From Phycisphaeraceae bacterium (GTDB taxonomy: Bacteria; Planctomycetota; Phycisphaerae; Phycisphaerales; Phycisphaeraceae): a stretch of 64,000 nt of DNA. The notes under the pieces were generated by a model. The model saw only the letters and a program-made list of their open reading frames with translations. It had not been told where the DNA came from and made no database searches. The stretch lies in the NCBI GenBank assembly GCA_028284155.1, contig JANQSF010000063.1, positions 1 to 64,000 on the forward strand, read 5' to 3'. The translations under genes and the position numbers were made by a program. Numbering within the stretch: the first letter of the stretch is position 1; every line of letters starts with the position of its first letter. Positions 54,767 through 63,517 of the stretch are shown piece after piece.

Positions 54767-56091
54767 CGTCTGTCCCAGACCACGAACGATTGATAACGTT
54801 GATGGGATTGCTCATCGATCAGACGATCGGCGCCGATGAGATCCGCGAACTCAACGACTGTCTTGATGGTTGCCGTGAGAGTCAACTATTGTACAAGAGA
54901 TACCTAGACCTGCATTGCTCACTTCGATTGGAGTTGCATGCGTCTGGCGTCGCAGTGGTTGCTACTCCCGTTTTTCCGATACGCCGGTCTGCGATAGCAG
55001 CGATTGTCGGTGCGCTAGCGGTGGCGCTGGTCGCGGTGTTCGTGGTGAATATGGGTTGGCCGAGTGCGGAGTTGAAGGCTTCGCTCGGGCAGTTTGAGGG
55101 CGATGTCGTGGTCACAGGAGTAGATGGTGAGATAGTTCCAGCGTCATACGGCATCGGCTTGCATCCGGGTTACACGATTGAAACCCGTGGAAGCGACAGC
55201 TTCGCGACGCTCGTATTCTCAGACAAGACGAAGTTCGTTCTTGTCAGCAATACTTCGGCAGCTATCGATGAGAATGAACTGACAAACGTCCTGGTTCGTC
55301 GTGGGCGATTGATTGGTCAAGTTGAGAGTCAACCAATAGGCAACGTATTCCGAGTGGCGACACCGCACGCGCGTGCCAATGTGAAAGGGACGCAGTTTGT
55401 ATTGGAATCGAGGCAAGACCGGACGGATATTAGAGTAGCCAAGGGCCGGATCACCGTCGCGGATGCGAACGACGGGCAACCAGTTGTAGTCTCCCAGGGC
55501 AAGTGTCTCGTTGCAAACGAGGGCTCGGCCCTCCTCGTGCAGGAAACGGATGCGGGCAACTTCGAATGGAGCGAGGACTTTGAGAGTGGATTGCCGGGGC
55601 ATTGGCGTAAGGGTGACTTTGAGTCGGACGAGTTGCCAAACTGGTCGAAGGGTGGGGTTCGTGCGGTAAAGCACCAAGACAATGGCCGAGTCTACTACCA
55701 AGTTCACTCGCAGGAAGAATGGGCCAGGGGTCTGTTTGCTTATCGCGACGATTTGCATCTGAACATCACGTTCAGAATGGACCAATCGAGTTGGGCCAAT
55801 GTCTTCCTGATCGCGCGAACGGGTGATGCGGAATCCCATAAGACGCGTTTGCACAAGTACACAATACCACTCGGGCCTGGCAGCGACCGGGTGTGGTGGA
55901 AAGTGACCGTGCCGCTGTCTCAGTTTCAGCTTCAAACCGCAAATGGCTTTGAAAACGTTCCGCCAACTCAGGATGAGATGTTCTTTGGGATGCTGTTGTC
56001 CTCTCCTGCGCCAGACCGTGGCCTGGTCATTGATGAAGTCGGGGTGAAGCGCGGCGGGCCTGGCAAGGTTGTCCTAAAGCGAGTGGAGTAG
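54763..56091 (+). CDS. FecR-domain membrane protein (putative sigma regulator)
   Basis: 442 residues. An N-terminal cytoplasmic part (MTSVPDHERLITLMGLLIDQ and CRESQLLYKRYLDLHCSLRLEL) is typical of the anti-sigma-like segment of these proteins. One membrane helix follows (AIVGALAVALVAVFVVNMGW), then a FecR domain (LHPGYTIETRGSDSFATLVF, VRRGRLIGQVESQP, TPHARANVKGTQFVLES). The C-terminal 190 residues are a beta-sandwich-like domain that may bind carbohydrate (FEWSEDFESGLPGHWRKGDF). It would sense something outside the inner membrane and control the sigma factor encoded just upstream; the signal is unknown. Confidence 0.88.
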   Translation: MTSVPDHERLITLMGLLIDQTIGADEIRELNDCLDGCRESQLLYKRYLDLHCSLRLELHASGVAVVATPVFPIRRSAIAAIVGALAVALVAVFVVNMGWPSAELKASLGQFEGDVVVTGVDGEIVPASYGIGLHPGYTIETRGSDSFATLVFSDKTKFVLVSNTSAAIDENELTNVLVRRGRLIGQVESQPIGNVFRVATPHARANVKGTQFVLESRQDRTDIRVAKGRITVADANDGQPVVVSQGKCLVANEGSALLVQETDAGNFEWSEDFESGLPGHWRKGDFESDELPNWSKGGVRAVKHQDNGRVYYQVHSQEEWARGLFAYRDDLHLNITFRMDQSSWANVFLIARTGDAESHKTRLHKYTIPLGPGSDRVWWKVTVPLSQFQLQTANGFENVPPTQDEMFFGMLLSSPAPDRGLVIDEVGVKRGGPGKVVLKRVE

Positions 56092-56173
56092 TGTCGGAGC
56101 CAGTCATGATGTGTGCCAATGTTGAAAGATTCACCAACTGATTGAATCCCCAATTGCGGTAGAGGGCCGACAG

Positions 56174-57547
56174 ATGAATCTGTGCAAAGTTGAGTCCAAG
56201 GAGCTGGTGTGCGTTTGCGACGAGCATCGTACAGGCGGGGCGAACGGCTTGGTTTTACATGACCAAGGCCGAACGACGTGTCGATATCTGTGCCTAGTCG
56301 TGATTCTGTCACTAGCCTTTTGTGACTCATCCTTCGCGGAGGACTGGCCACAGTTTCGCGGGCCCGGCGGCAACGGAGTGTCGAAGGAAGTGGGAGTGCC
56401 AGTGGAGTGGAGTGGAACGAAGAATGTGTTGTGGAAGACGGAGCTGCCGGGAAAGGGTTCGTCGAGTCCGGTCATTCTTGGCAGACGTGTGTTTCTGACT
56501 GCCTTCTCGGGTTATGGAATCGATGTCAGGAATCCAGGCGACCCCGAAGACCTGGTGCGGCATCTCATCTGTCTCGATCGCGACACGGGTCGAATACTGT
56601 GGCAAAAGGATGTGCCGAATAGCGGTGCTGTGCGAAAGTGTGAAGGATTTATGGGCAATCACGGGTATGCATCACACACGCCCGTCAGCGACGGCAAGGC
56701 GATCTACTGTTGGTTTGGCAGTCACGGCGCGGTTGCATTTGACCTTGATGGCAGCCCGCTGTGGCAGACAAAACCGTACCAGATGACACCTACGCAGTTC
56801 GGCTCTGGCGCGTCGCCTGTGCTCTATCAGAATCTGCTGCTCATCAATGCGAATTTTGAGGGCCGTGCCTTCGTCGCTCTCGACAAGAAGACTGGCCGCG
56901 AAGTGTGGCGGCGCGAGCGGATCGGTTCGTACACGACTCCACAGATCGTGACAACGCGCCTTGGTCCAGAATTGATCATCAACGCCAACAACCGACTGGC
57001 GGCATTCGACCCACGTACGGGAGAGGAATTGTGGCACCATCGGCCACAAAGGCGAAACACCACCGGATACGCTATTCCCAGCCCGGTAGTGCACAATGGA
57101 ACGATCTACTCTCTCGACCGTGAACTCGTCGCCGTGCGTGCTGGCGGACGCAGTGAAGTAACCTCAACACACCGTCTCTGGCGTCAAGACATGTTCTCTG
57201 TCGTTTCGTCGCCAGTGCATGCCAGCGGATACATCTACTCACAGAACGACGCCGTACTGACATGCATACGTGCCAGCGACGGCAAGCTCATGTTCAAAGT
57301 AAGACCCAATCCGAAATTCTTTCACGTCTACGCATCGCCGGTGGTGGCGGATGGAATGATTTACATCATCGGCCGCTACGGGCACTCGGCGGTCGTGAAA
57401 GCCGGATCTGAATTCGAACTGATCGCCGCCAATCAAATCGAGAATGACAAGTCGTATTTCAACGCATCGCCTGCTGTGAGCAACGGCAGATTATTCATCC
57501 GGTCGCAGAAGTGGCTGTACTGCATCGGAAAGGAAGATGACAAATGA
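56174..57547 (+). CDS. PQQ-type beta-propeller protein
   Basis: 457 residues. A signal-like segment (LCLVVILSLAFCDSSFAEDW) follows an unusually long 35-residue N-terminus, so the true start may be later. The mature part opens with WPQFRGPGGNGVSKE and has repeated blades with LDRDTGRILWQ, LDKKTGREVWRRE and FDPRTGEELW, the PQQ-like repeat pattern. Planctomycetes hold many such secreted propellers; they usually lack PQQ and probably bind proteins or polysaccharides. Only a short spacer follows the FecR gene, and an ATGA overlap joins it to the next paralogue. Confidence 0.9.
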   Translation: MNLCKVESKELVCVCDEHRTGGANGLVLHDQGRTTCRYLCLVVILSLAFCDSSFAEDWPQFRGPGGNGVSKEVGVPVEWSGTKNVLWKTELPGKGSSSPVILGRRVFLTAFSGYGIDVRNPGDPEDLVRHLICLDRDTGRILWQKDVPNSGAVRKCEGFMGNHGYASHTPVSDGKAIYCWFGSHGAVAFDLDGSPLWQTKPYQMTPTQFGSGASPVLYQNLLLINANFEGRAFVALDKKTGREVWRRERIGSYTTPQIVTTRLGPELIINANNRLAAFDPRTGEELWHHRPQRRNTTGYAIPSPVVHNGTIYSLDRELVAVRAGGRSEVTSTHRLWRQDMFSVVSSPVHASGYIYSQNDAVLTCIRASDGKLMFKVRPNPKFFHVYASPVVADGMIYIIGRYGHSAVVKAGSEFELIAANQIENDKSYFNASPAVSNGRLFIRSQKWLYCIGKEDDK

Positions 57548-59127
57548 CGAATCAACTCATGGTGACTGGACACCACTTGACCGAGGATGACTGCGCCGGA
57601 TCAGCTGGACATGTTCTGGTGACACGGGTGGCCAGCCTGTTGCACTCGCAATTCGGCACTGTATGGCTGGCGTTTCTGCTGTGCTTGCTTCTTTCTACAA
57701 CCGCGAGGACGGAGCAGACAAGCGGCGGCAAGTCTCGCTCTTGGCCCACTTTCAGCAGCCTCAGATCCGAGATCGACATTGATTCTGCCGAGAGAAGGCA
57801 TACGGCCATCAATCGGAGCTGGCAGGGAGGCCACCGGGACATTGCGTCGCAGGTCGCTCAACTTTGCGACGAAGACCGGCAGTTGTCACAGCCGCGACGT
57901 CAAGGAGGCTCCCAGTCGGTGAACAGCAGTGCGGATTGGACCCGCTTCCGCGGCCCCGGCGGCGCGTGCGTTTCCGGGGACAAGAACATTCCAGTCGAGT
58001 GGAGTGCAACCCAGAATCTGGCTTGGAAGCTGGAGTTGCCGGGACGTGGCGCGTCCAGCCCGGTCACATGGCGCGATCGAGTCTACGTAACCTGCTACAC
58101 AGGATACGGGATCAACGCCGACGCACCAGGCGACATGGAAAAGCTCGAACGCCACCTTTTGTGTGTCCGTCGGAGCGACGGCAAGATGTTATGGAAAGCC
58201 ACGATGCGATCCAAAGCTGCTGTCAGCGACTATGAAGGCAGTATGCTCCATCATGGCTACGCGACCCACACGCCCACGGTCGATCAACATGGGATCTACG
58301 TGTTTTACGGCTCAAGCGGCGCGGCGAGTTACACACATGCGGGTGAACTTCGTTGGCACACCTCCTGCGGCAAGGGCGTTCACGGCTACGGGTCCGCTTC
58401 GTCGCCAATTGTGTTAGGCAATGTGCTGATCGTGAGTGCGCACGTCGAGTCGGGATCGATCATTGGGCTCGACACGCGCGACGGTCGTGAACTGTGGCGC
58501 GTGAAGGCCTCTCATCATGTGTGGTGTACACCGATTGTCGCACGGCACAATCACACGACCGAATTGGTGTGCTTCCAGGAAAAGCGACATGTTGCCGGAC
58601 TGGATCCCGCAAATGGGCGCAAGCTGTGGAGCTACCAGACATCGACGAACAACGTGCAGCGTGTTCAATCCAGCCCAGTCCAGTTCAAAGATGCAATCAT
58701 CACGATTCAAGGCGGCTGGGGTTCCAACTCATTTCGATTTGGCGGCTCCGGTGACGTAACCAACTCCCATCGCCAATGGCATTCGCGCGGTATCTATGGA
58801 GCTCCGCTTGTCGTCAGGGACCAGCTCATCGTGCCGTTTGGGGGCGTCGTGAACATACACGACGCCAGAACGTCTGAGACTGTCGACCGTGTCCGTATGA
58901 ATCCCTCTAAGAAGGGGTTCGCCTCAGCAGTCGTCGCGGACAACAATCTATATCAGGTGTACAAGGATGGTGATGTGTGCGTTATACAGCTGGGCAAGGA
59001 GCCAAGACAGGTTGCCCACAATGTCCTGGAGGGCGATACCAGTGCATTCAACGCAACGCCGGCGATCAGCAACGGGCAACTGTTCTTGCGCAGCGACAAA
59101 TTCTTGTACTGCATCCAGAAAAAGTGA
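57544..59127 (+). CDS. PQQ-type beta-propeller protein, paralogue of the preceding gene
   Basis: 527 residues. It starts with an ATGA overlap and carries a membrane-like segment (FGTVWLAFLLCLLLSTTARTE) at residues about 37-57, then a 70-residue linker. The propeller opens with WTRFRGPGGACVSGDKNIPV, aligning with the WPQFRGPGG start of the previous gene. Blades include VRRSDGKMLWKA, LDTRDGRELWRVK and LDPANGRKLWSY, and both proteins end in LFLRSxKxLYCI. So they come from a duplication. The longer linker could span the envelope. Last gene of the ECF-FecR unit. Confidence 0.9.
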   Translation: MTNQLMVTGHHLTEDDCAGSAGHVLVTRVASLLHSQFGTVWLAFLLCLLLSTTARTEQTSGGKSRSWPTFSSLRSEIDIDSAERRHTAINRSWQGGHRDIASQVAQLCDEDRQLSQPRRQGGSQSVNSSADWTRFRGPGGACVSGDKNIPVEWSATQNLAWKLELPGRGASSPVTWRDRVYVTCYTGYGINADAPGDMEKLERHLLCVRRSDGKMLWKATMRSKAAVSDYEGSMLHHGYATHTPTVDQHGIYVFYGSSGAASYTHAGELRWHTSCGKGVHGYGSASSPIVLGNVLIVSAHVESGSIIGLDTRDGRELWRVKASHHVWCTPIVARHNHTTELVCFQEKRHVAGLDPANGRKLWSYQTSTNNVQRVQSSPVQFKDAIITIQGGWGSNSFRFGGSGDVTNSHRQWHSRGIYGAPLVVRDQLIVPFGGVVNIHDARTSETVDRVRMNPSKKGFASAVVADNNLYQVYKDGDVCVIQLGKEPRQVAHNVLEGDTSAFNATPAISNGQLFLRSDKFLYCIQKK

Positions 59128-59193
59128 CACGTGTCGCAATACCCATTACGAAAAGCGTAGGAATACCATCCTCACTTGAGCTGCGCGCTATAT

Positions 59194-59395
59194 AGCGGCC
59201 CAGCAAATAGCGGACCTCCATTACCGGCGTTGCAATGCCGATTACCAAAAAGTCAAGGCCGATCAGATAGGATGAGCACTCCTTGATTGGGAAGACTTGC
59301 CTTTCGTGTCTGGTCGAGTTCCACGGTTCTCCAGTTGATCAACCCCATCGTGGCCGCTGATACCCAGGGGTACACGCTCGTTCGGTCACGCCGGG
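59194..59395 (+). mobile_element. IS left-end remnant (about 200 bp)
   Basis: AGCGGCCCAGCAAATAGCGG, GATCAGATAGGATG and the start of the transposase (WSSSTVLQLINPI, YTLVRSR) match the first 200 bases of the intact IS at 24459. The transposase frame is disrupted after CGGTCACGCC. The remainder of the element is gone. Confidence 0.8.
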
Positions 59396-59466
59396 GGGTT
59401 TGCTGAAGATCCTCGACCACAAAGGAATCGTGGACTTTCCGTGATCTCAATCCTGCACTCTGACCG

Positions 59467-59491
59467 ACCCTCCTGATCAGGGGGGTTTGTT
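59467..59491 (+). terminator. Terminator-like hairpin
   Basis: ACCCTCCTGATCAGGGGGGT is a near-perfect palindrome (59467-59486) followed by TTGTTT. It would end rightward transcripts before the PEP-CTERM gene. Confidence 0.55.
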
Positions 59492-59554
59492 TATGATATC
59501 TTCAGCAACACAATGTTGGTGGTTCAAAATCGGTTCTTCTGACAGGTCGGCATC

Positions 59555-60229
59555 ATGTCACTCCCGCCAATCGTCGTCTCCAGTCTTTCAGTGCTGGTAA
59601 TCGCCTCCCCACTGTTCGCCGGCACGATTACTTTTGAAGGTCTCGGCAGTAACCCCTTTTCCTTTGATCGGGCGATCCAGACCACCTATCAGGGCTTCCA
59701 TTGGGGGTACTCAGCGGACGGCGGTATAGCAGACGCCACTATTCCTTCCTTGGATACTTCACGAACGGGCTGGGCGTCGGCAACGACTTCAAGCCCTCCA
59801 GCATCGCCCCCGCCAACGCCCGTGAGTGGAAGCACATACGCTTGGAACTTCAATTCACCCCAGAGTCTGTTCATCGACTTCTTAACCCCTCACGATGTCA
59901 CAAGTGGCTACTTCGCGAAGCTCTCTACCGATGTCAGTGTCCCCAAGAACGCCACGGCTATTCAGTTGTTTGGCTATGACGAATCGGAGAATCTCGTCGC
60001 GTCCAGCAGTATTCTCAATCTCACCACCGGTTTCCAGCAAATCAACGCTGGGTTCACTAATGTTCGCTTTCTGGAAATCCGTGCGGATACGGCGAATCGC
60101 TTATTCGCAGTCGACGACATTGTGGTAAGCCCAAGTTCAGTCATCCCTACGCCCGCCGCAGCTGGACTTGGCCTGCCACTGCTGGGCATGCTGGGGATCA
60201 CGCGCCCGAGACGGCAACACATGGCTTAG
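59555..60229 (+). CDS. PEP-CTERM-like sorted extracellular protein
   Basis: 224 residues with a signal peptide (VVSSLSVLVIASPLFAGTITF). The middle is beta-rich (ITFEGLGSNPFSFDRAI, LFIDFLTPHDVTSGYF, RFLEIRADTANRLFAVDDI), typical of secreted all-beta proteins. The C-terminus has the sorting signal IPTPAAAGLGLPLLGMLGIT RPRRQ: Pro-rich motif, membrane helix and Arg cluster. Such tails are processed by an exosortase at the inner membrane during export to the surface or matrix. The same tail ends the broken gene at 42340-42687. It stands alone between IS remnants. Confidence 0.85.
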   Translation: MSLPPIVVSSLSVLVIASPLFAGTITFEGLGSNPFSFDRAIQTTYQGFHWGYSADGGIADATIPSLDTSRTGWASATTSSPPASPPPTPVSGSTYAWNFNSPQSLFIDFLTPHDVTSGYFAKLSTDVSVPKNATAIQLFGYDESENLVASSSILNLTTGFQQINAGFTNVRFLEIRADTANRLFAVDDIVVSPSSVIPTPAAAGLGLPLLGMLGITRPRRQHMA

Positions 60230-60248
60230 GCATGTACATAGAGCGGCA

Positions 60249-60335
60249 TGACGCAGGCAATTCCGGAGGTGGGCGAAAGTGTCGTGCAGGCACTGCCCGA
60301 CAATTCGGTCGACCTACGGAAACATGTAGTGGTGT
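60249..60335 (+). other. Short open frame abutting an IS end
   Basis: 29 codons (TQAIPEVGESVVQALPDN) with a reasonable composition end at the IS remnant boundary at 60336. It may be the stump of a gene; no family was recognised. Confidence 0.2.
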
Positions 60336-60382
60336 AGTGGCCCAGTTTTTAGTGAGCCTCCAATTCCGGCGTTTCGAGGCCG
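60336..60382 (+). repeat. Solo IS left end (remnant)
   Basis: AGTGGCCCAGTTTTTAGTG and CCTCCAATTCCGGC resemble the first 45 bases of the intact IS. Only the tip is kept; the beta-lactamase fragment starts immediately after it. Confidence 0.6.
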
Positions 60383-60850
60383 GTGTATGAGCGGTTCGCC
60401 AAGGAGATTGGCACCGATCGCGAGCGCGCGTACATGAAGAAGATCGAGTACGGCAATGCGGACCCGATGGGCGGGCAGCCGTTCTGGATCTATGGCAAGC
60501 TCAAGATCTCTGCAGCGGAGCAGGTCGGGTTTCTCAGAACACTCTATCGAAACCAACTTCCATTCAAGGTGGAACATCAGCGCTTGGTGAAAGACATCAT
60601 GATTGTTGAAGCCGGACGGGATTGGAGATTAAGAGCGAAGACGGGTTGGTCTGGGAGAATCGGATGGTGGGTAGGCTGGGTCGAGACGCCAACCGGCGCG
60701 GTGTTCTTTGCTCTGAATATCGATACGCCCAACAAGACGCAGGACTTGGCCAAACGAGAACAGATTCCTCGATCCATCTTGTCGAGCCTCGGTGTGATTC
60801 CGCGTGAGAACAAGGATGGGCGGTCCACCCCACCCATCAGGACTCATTGA
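60383..60850 (+). pseudogene. C-terminal half of a class D beta-lactamase
   Basis: 155 codons from a GTG. The sequence shows the OXA-type C-terminal pattern: YMKKIEYGNADPMGG, FWIYGKLKISAAEQVGFL, KDIMIVEAG, then RAKTGWSGRIGWWVGWVE with the KTG box, and FFALNIDTPNK. The N-terminal half with the catalytic SxxK and SxV boxes is absent, and the upstream sequence is an IS end, so the enzyme cannot be active as a beta-lactamase. The last residues (GRSTPPIRTH) come from the following inverted repeat. It is a 5'-deleted gene. Confidence 0.75.
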
Positions 60851-60999
60851 GGTCTTGACGCATCGGCTAGCTGTTTTCGCAGTTGCACCGTCTAGGCATC
60901 TTTTTGCGCCCAGGTGATTCTCACCTAATTGGAAGAACCCTTGAAGATTGAATACGGCCAATGGTAGACCACGATACGGACTGATGGGTGGGGTGGACC
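60821..60999. repeat. REP-like inverted pair (possible MITE/REPIN)
   Basis: GGTCCACCCCACCCATCAG at 60822-60840 is repeated in inverted orientation as CTGATGGGTGGGGTGGACC at 60981-60999. The match is perfect over 19 bases with about 140 bases between. No gene lies inside. The left arm supplies the end of the beta-lactamase frame. Confidence 0.7.
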
Positions 61000-61003
61000 T
61001 GAC

Positions 61004-62251
61004 TCACTTATTCAATCTCGCCTGGAATTGCCTGATCAGCTTCTGGGGCTCCTCCATGCTCACCTCAACGACCTGGACTCCGCGGGATTCAAGAGAGACG
61101 CGCGTATCCGGTGCCCCGTCAAGACGAGCGGCAAACAATTCTTTGACGCCCCAATGCACCAGAGCACCGGCGCACATTTCACAAGGCATCCCGGTGCTGT
61201 AAACGGCTGCTCCTTTGCAAGCGTCCCGCCCACCTTGCTTAAGCACGCTCCGCAAACAAGCAATCTCCGCATGCATGATGGGATCCCCGTCCTGTATCCG
61301 GCGGTTACGTCCGCGCGCGATGATCCTCTCACCCTTCGCCAGGACACAACCGACAGGAACACCACCCGACTCGGCACCCTTGCGGGCCTCGCCGATCGCT
61401 TCAGCCATGAGACGACGCTGCACATCAGTTAGAGCTGGGTCGATGTGGATTCTGTAGTCAAAGTCTCGCATGGTGAATGATGCTGGCTTCAATCCACGAA
61501 TCGCTGCAACAAGAGGATGCGCTTTGGCTGCTCTTGTCTTATCTGGCGCCCAGAGGCGATCGCGCTTGACGAGAATCAACAACGCGTGCTCATCGCCAAT
61601 TGAGGCAAACGCCTCGGAGTTGTCTCGATAGACGTCCAATCCCAGTTCTTCACGGATCATCTTCACTGTTTGTGGAATGCTGTCTACGACAAGACCGATC
61701 TCACTGGCGTAGAGAATGTCTGCGGGACTGAAGACGCCCTTGGCGGCATTCTTGAGGTCGTGCCGCGCAATGTACTCAAGAATATTACCTGCCGGATCGT
61801 TGAAGAAGATAGAATGGGCATTCCACCGCGCAAAGTCGACGATGTCCTTGCCGCCGCGCTGAATCAACTGCGTACGCTCCTTTTGCCAACTTTGTGCCAA
61901 CGCCAACTTGTTCTCGGGGATATTGAAAGCAAAGTGATAGAACGGCGCCCCATCAGCCTTGGATGTCCCTTGGAACACGATTCGCGTGGCACCCGCAGTC
62001 ACGATCAGTTCGTTGTCATACAGCGCGACTGGCAAGCCAAGTACTTTCTCGTAGAACCGATGCTGCTCATCGAGCTTCGTCGTCAATAACCTGATATCGG
62101 CAATGCCATGTGTGGAGAGGTGTTCCATTTGGTTCGACTTCGCTCCATATAGATCATCTATCAGGTTTGCGACTGTACCGACTCCAACGCAAAACGCCGC
62201 GCATCTGCATCCGAACTGCCGACGTGTGCTTGTCTGGTGAAAGCCATGCAT
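61004..62251 (-). CDS. VOC (glyoxalase-fold) and cytidine-deaminase-type fusion with Tat-like N-terminus
   Basis: 415 residues from the ATG at 62251 (AGGAG upstream). The N-terminus STRRQFGCRCAAFCVGVGTV resembles a twin-arginine signal. Residues about 50-280 form one or two VOC units (IRLLTTKLDEQHRFYEKVLG, FFNDPAGNILEYIARHD, then DSIPQTVKMIREELGLDVY). From about 290 a zinc deaminase follows, with DPIMHAEIACL (HAE motif) and STGMPCEMCAGALVHWG (PCxxC), the guanine/tRNA-adenosine-type pattern. The two enzymes are usually separate. If exported, a nucleobase deaminase outside the cytoplasm would be unusual; the Tat call is uncertain. It follows the epimerase gene by 16 bases. Confidence 0.85.
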   Translation of the reverse strand: MHGFHQTSTRRQFGCRCAAFCVGVGTVANLIDDLYGAKSNQMEHLSTHGIADIRLLTTKLDEQHRFYEKVLGLPVALYDNELIVTAGATRIVFQGTSKADGAPFYHFAFNIPENKLALAQSWQKERTQLIQRGGKDIVDFARWNAHSIFFNDPAGNILEYIARHDLKNAAKGVFSPADILYASEIGLVVDSIPQTVKMIREELGLDVYRDNSEAFASIGDEHALLILVKRDRLWAPDKTRAAKAHPLVAAIRGLKPASFTMRDFDYRIHIDPALTDVQRRLMAEAIGEARKGAESGGVPVGCVLAKGERIIARGRNRRIQDGDPIMHAEIACLRSVLKQGGRDACKGAAVYSTGMPCEMCAGALVHWGVKELFAARLDGAPDTRVSLESRGVQVVEVSMEEPQKLIRQFQARLNK

Positions 62252-62267
62252 GAGGGACGATCTCCTC

Positions 62268-63251
62268 TCATTCCACCGGATAAGGTCCATCTGCGAAGCT
62301 TTGCTCGTGATACCCTTTGGCGCCAATTAGTTTGGCGAGACGACTGGTGAAGTCATTCGTGGTAGACAGGCATTTCAGCACGTGCCCAAAATCGAAACGG
62401 GGTTTCCACCCAAGGTCTTTGCGGGCGGCCGCATTGACGTACACACGTCCGATTCGATCAAACATTCGCCAATTGAGGCGCTCGAAGCATTGGGCGAAGC
62501 CAGGTATGCGTGCCTCGACAACCTTGGCTGGATTCTGAGCCAGCTCGTCGAGATCTTCGGGTACGAACGGAGTCGTTGCACTAATGATGTAGCGTCCAAA
62601 ACCAATGGATGGGGCATGCTTCGCCGCCAGCAGGTGGGCGCTGACGACGTCCTCGACATCTGCTCGGCGATAAAGAAACTCGTTCGCTTTGATGTTCTTA
62701 TCGAAGAACTGCGACCGCATCGCCGGGTCATCATCCAATTCCGGGAAGAAGCGAGACGTGCGCAGGATGATGCAATCAAGTCCGTCCTGAAGATGGACAA
62801 TGCGGCAGAGGTTTTCAGCAGCCATCTTCGTGACGCCATAAATGTTATTGGGGATGGGATGCAGTTCTTCAGTAACCCATACCGCTGGTCCTCCTGGCGA
62901 GGGGGACATGGCGTCGCCATACACGCTGGTCGTACTGGTAAACACAAATGCCTTGACGCTGGATTCGACTGCTGCCTCAAGCAACACCAGCGTTCCACTT
63001 ACATTGGTGTCGACAAACGCATGCTTGCTGTGCGTGACGATATGAGGTTTGTGCAGGGTCGCGGTGTGATAGACCACGTCGATTCCGTCCATGACCTGCC
63101 TGACCATCTCCGTATCGGTGACCGAACCGACAGTCGTCGTAAAGGGAGAGGCAGTAATGTCGATGCCAAGGACATTGTCACCACGATCGCGCAGCGTGCG
63201 GACGAGTGCTTCGCCCAAGTGTCCCGACGATCCTGTAACCAACACGTTCAT
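62268..63251 (-). CDS. NAD-dependent epimerase/dehydratase (extended SDR)
   Basis: 327 residues from ATG 63251 (a TTG lies two codons earlier). The Rossmann motif is VTGSSGHLGEALV (TGxxGxxG), with DITASP as the cofactor-binding acidic turn. The active site has Ser/Thr in TSTTSVYG and the YGVTK Tyr-Lys pair. Such enzymes act on nucleotide sugars or related alcohols; the C-terminal substrate region (GWKPRFDFGHVLKCL) resembles sugar epimerases. It is upstream of the VOC-deaminase gene in the same direction and probably co-transcribed. Substrate unknown. Confidence 0.9.
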   Translation of the reverse strand: MNVLVTGSSGHLGEALVRTLRDRGDNVLGIDITASPFTTTVGSVTDTEMVRQVMDGIDVVYHTATLHKPHIVTHSKHAFVDTNVSGTLVLLEAAVESSVKAFVFTSTTSVYGDAMSPSPGGPAVWVTEELHPIPNNIYGVTKMAAENLCRIVHLQDGLDCIILRTSRFFPELDDDPAMRSQFFDKNIKANEFLYRRADVEDVVSAHLLAAKHAPSIGFGRYIISATTPFVPEDLDELAQNPAKVVEARIPGFAQCFERLNWRMFDRIGRVYVNAAARKDLGWKPRFDFGHVLKCLSTTNDFTSRLAKLIGAKGYHEQSFADGPYPVE

Positions 63252-63517
63252 TTTCAATGGCTCAGGTGAGAGTCAACTGCCAGTGACTGCTTTTACCTTT
63301 GGCGTGTCATGCCGCGCTACGCTGACCATCACGACGTGGCCGCAGCTTCTCCATAAGGCGCCAACTGTCTGATCAAGTTAAGTAGAGCAAGTGCGCCCGG
63401 TCAATCTCGATTGCAGAATCGATGTGTATCGACTTTGTCCGACGCCAATTCTCTCAATACCACTTCAACCTCGCTTTTCACCTAGTTGACGAAGAGCATG
63501 ATCATTTCGGGTATTGG

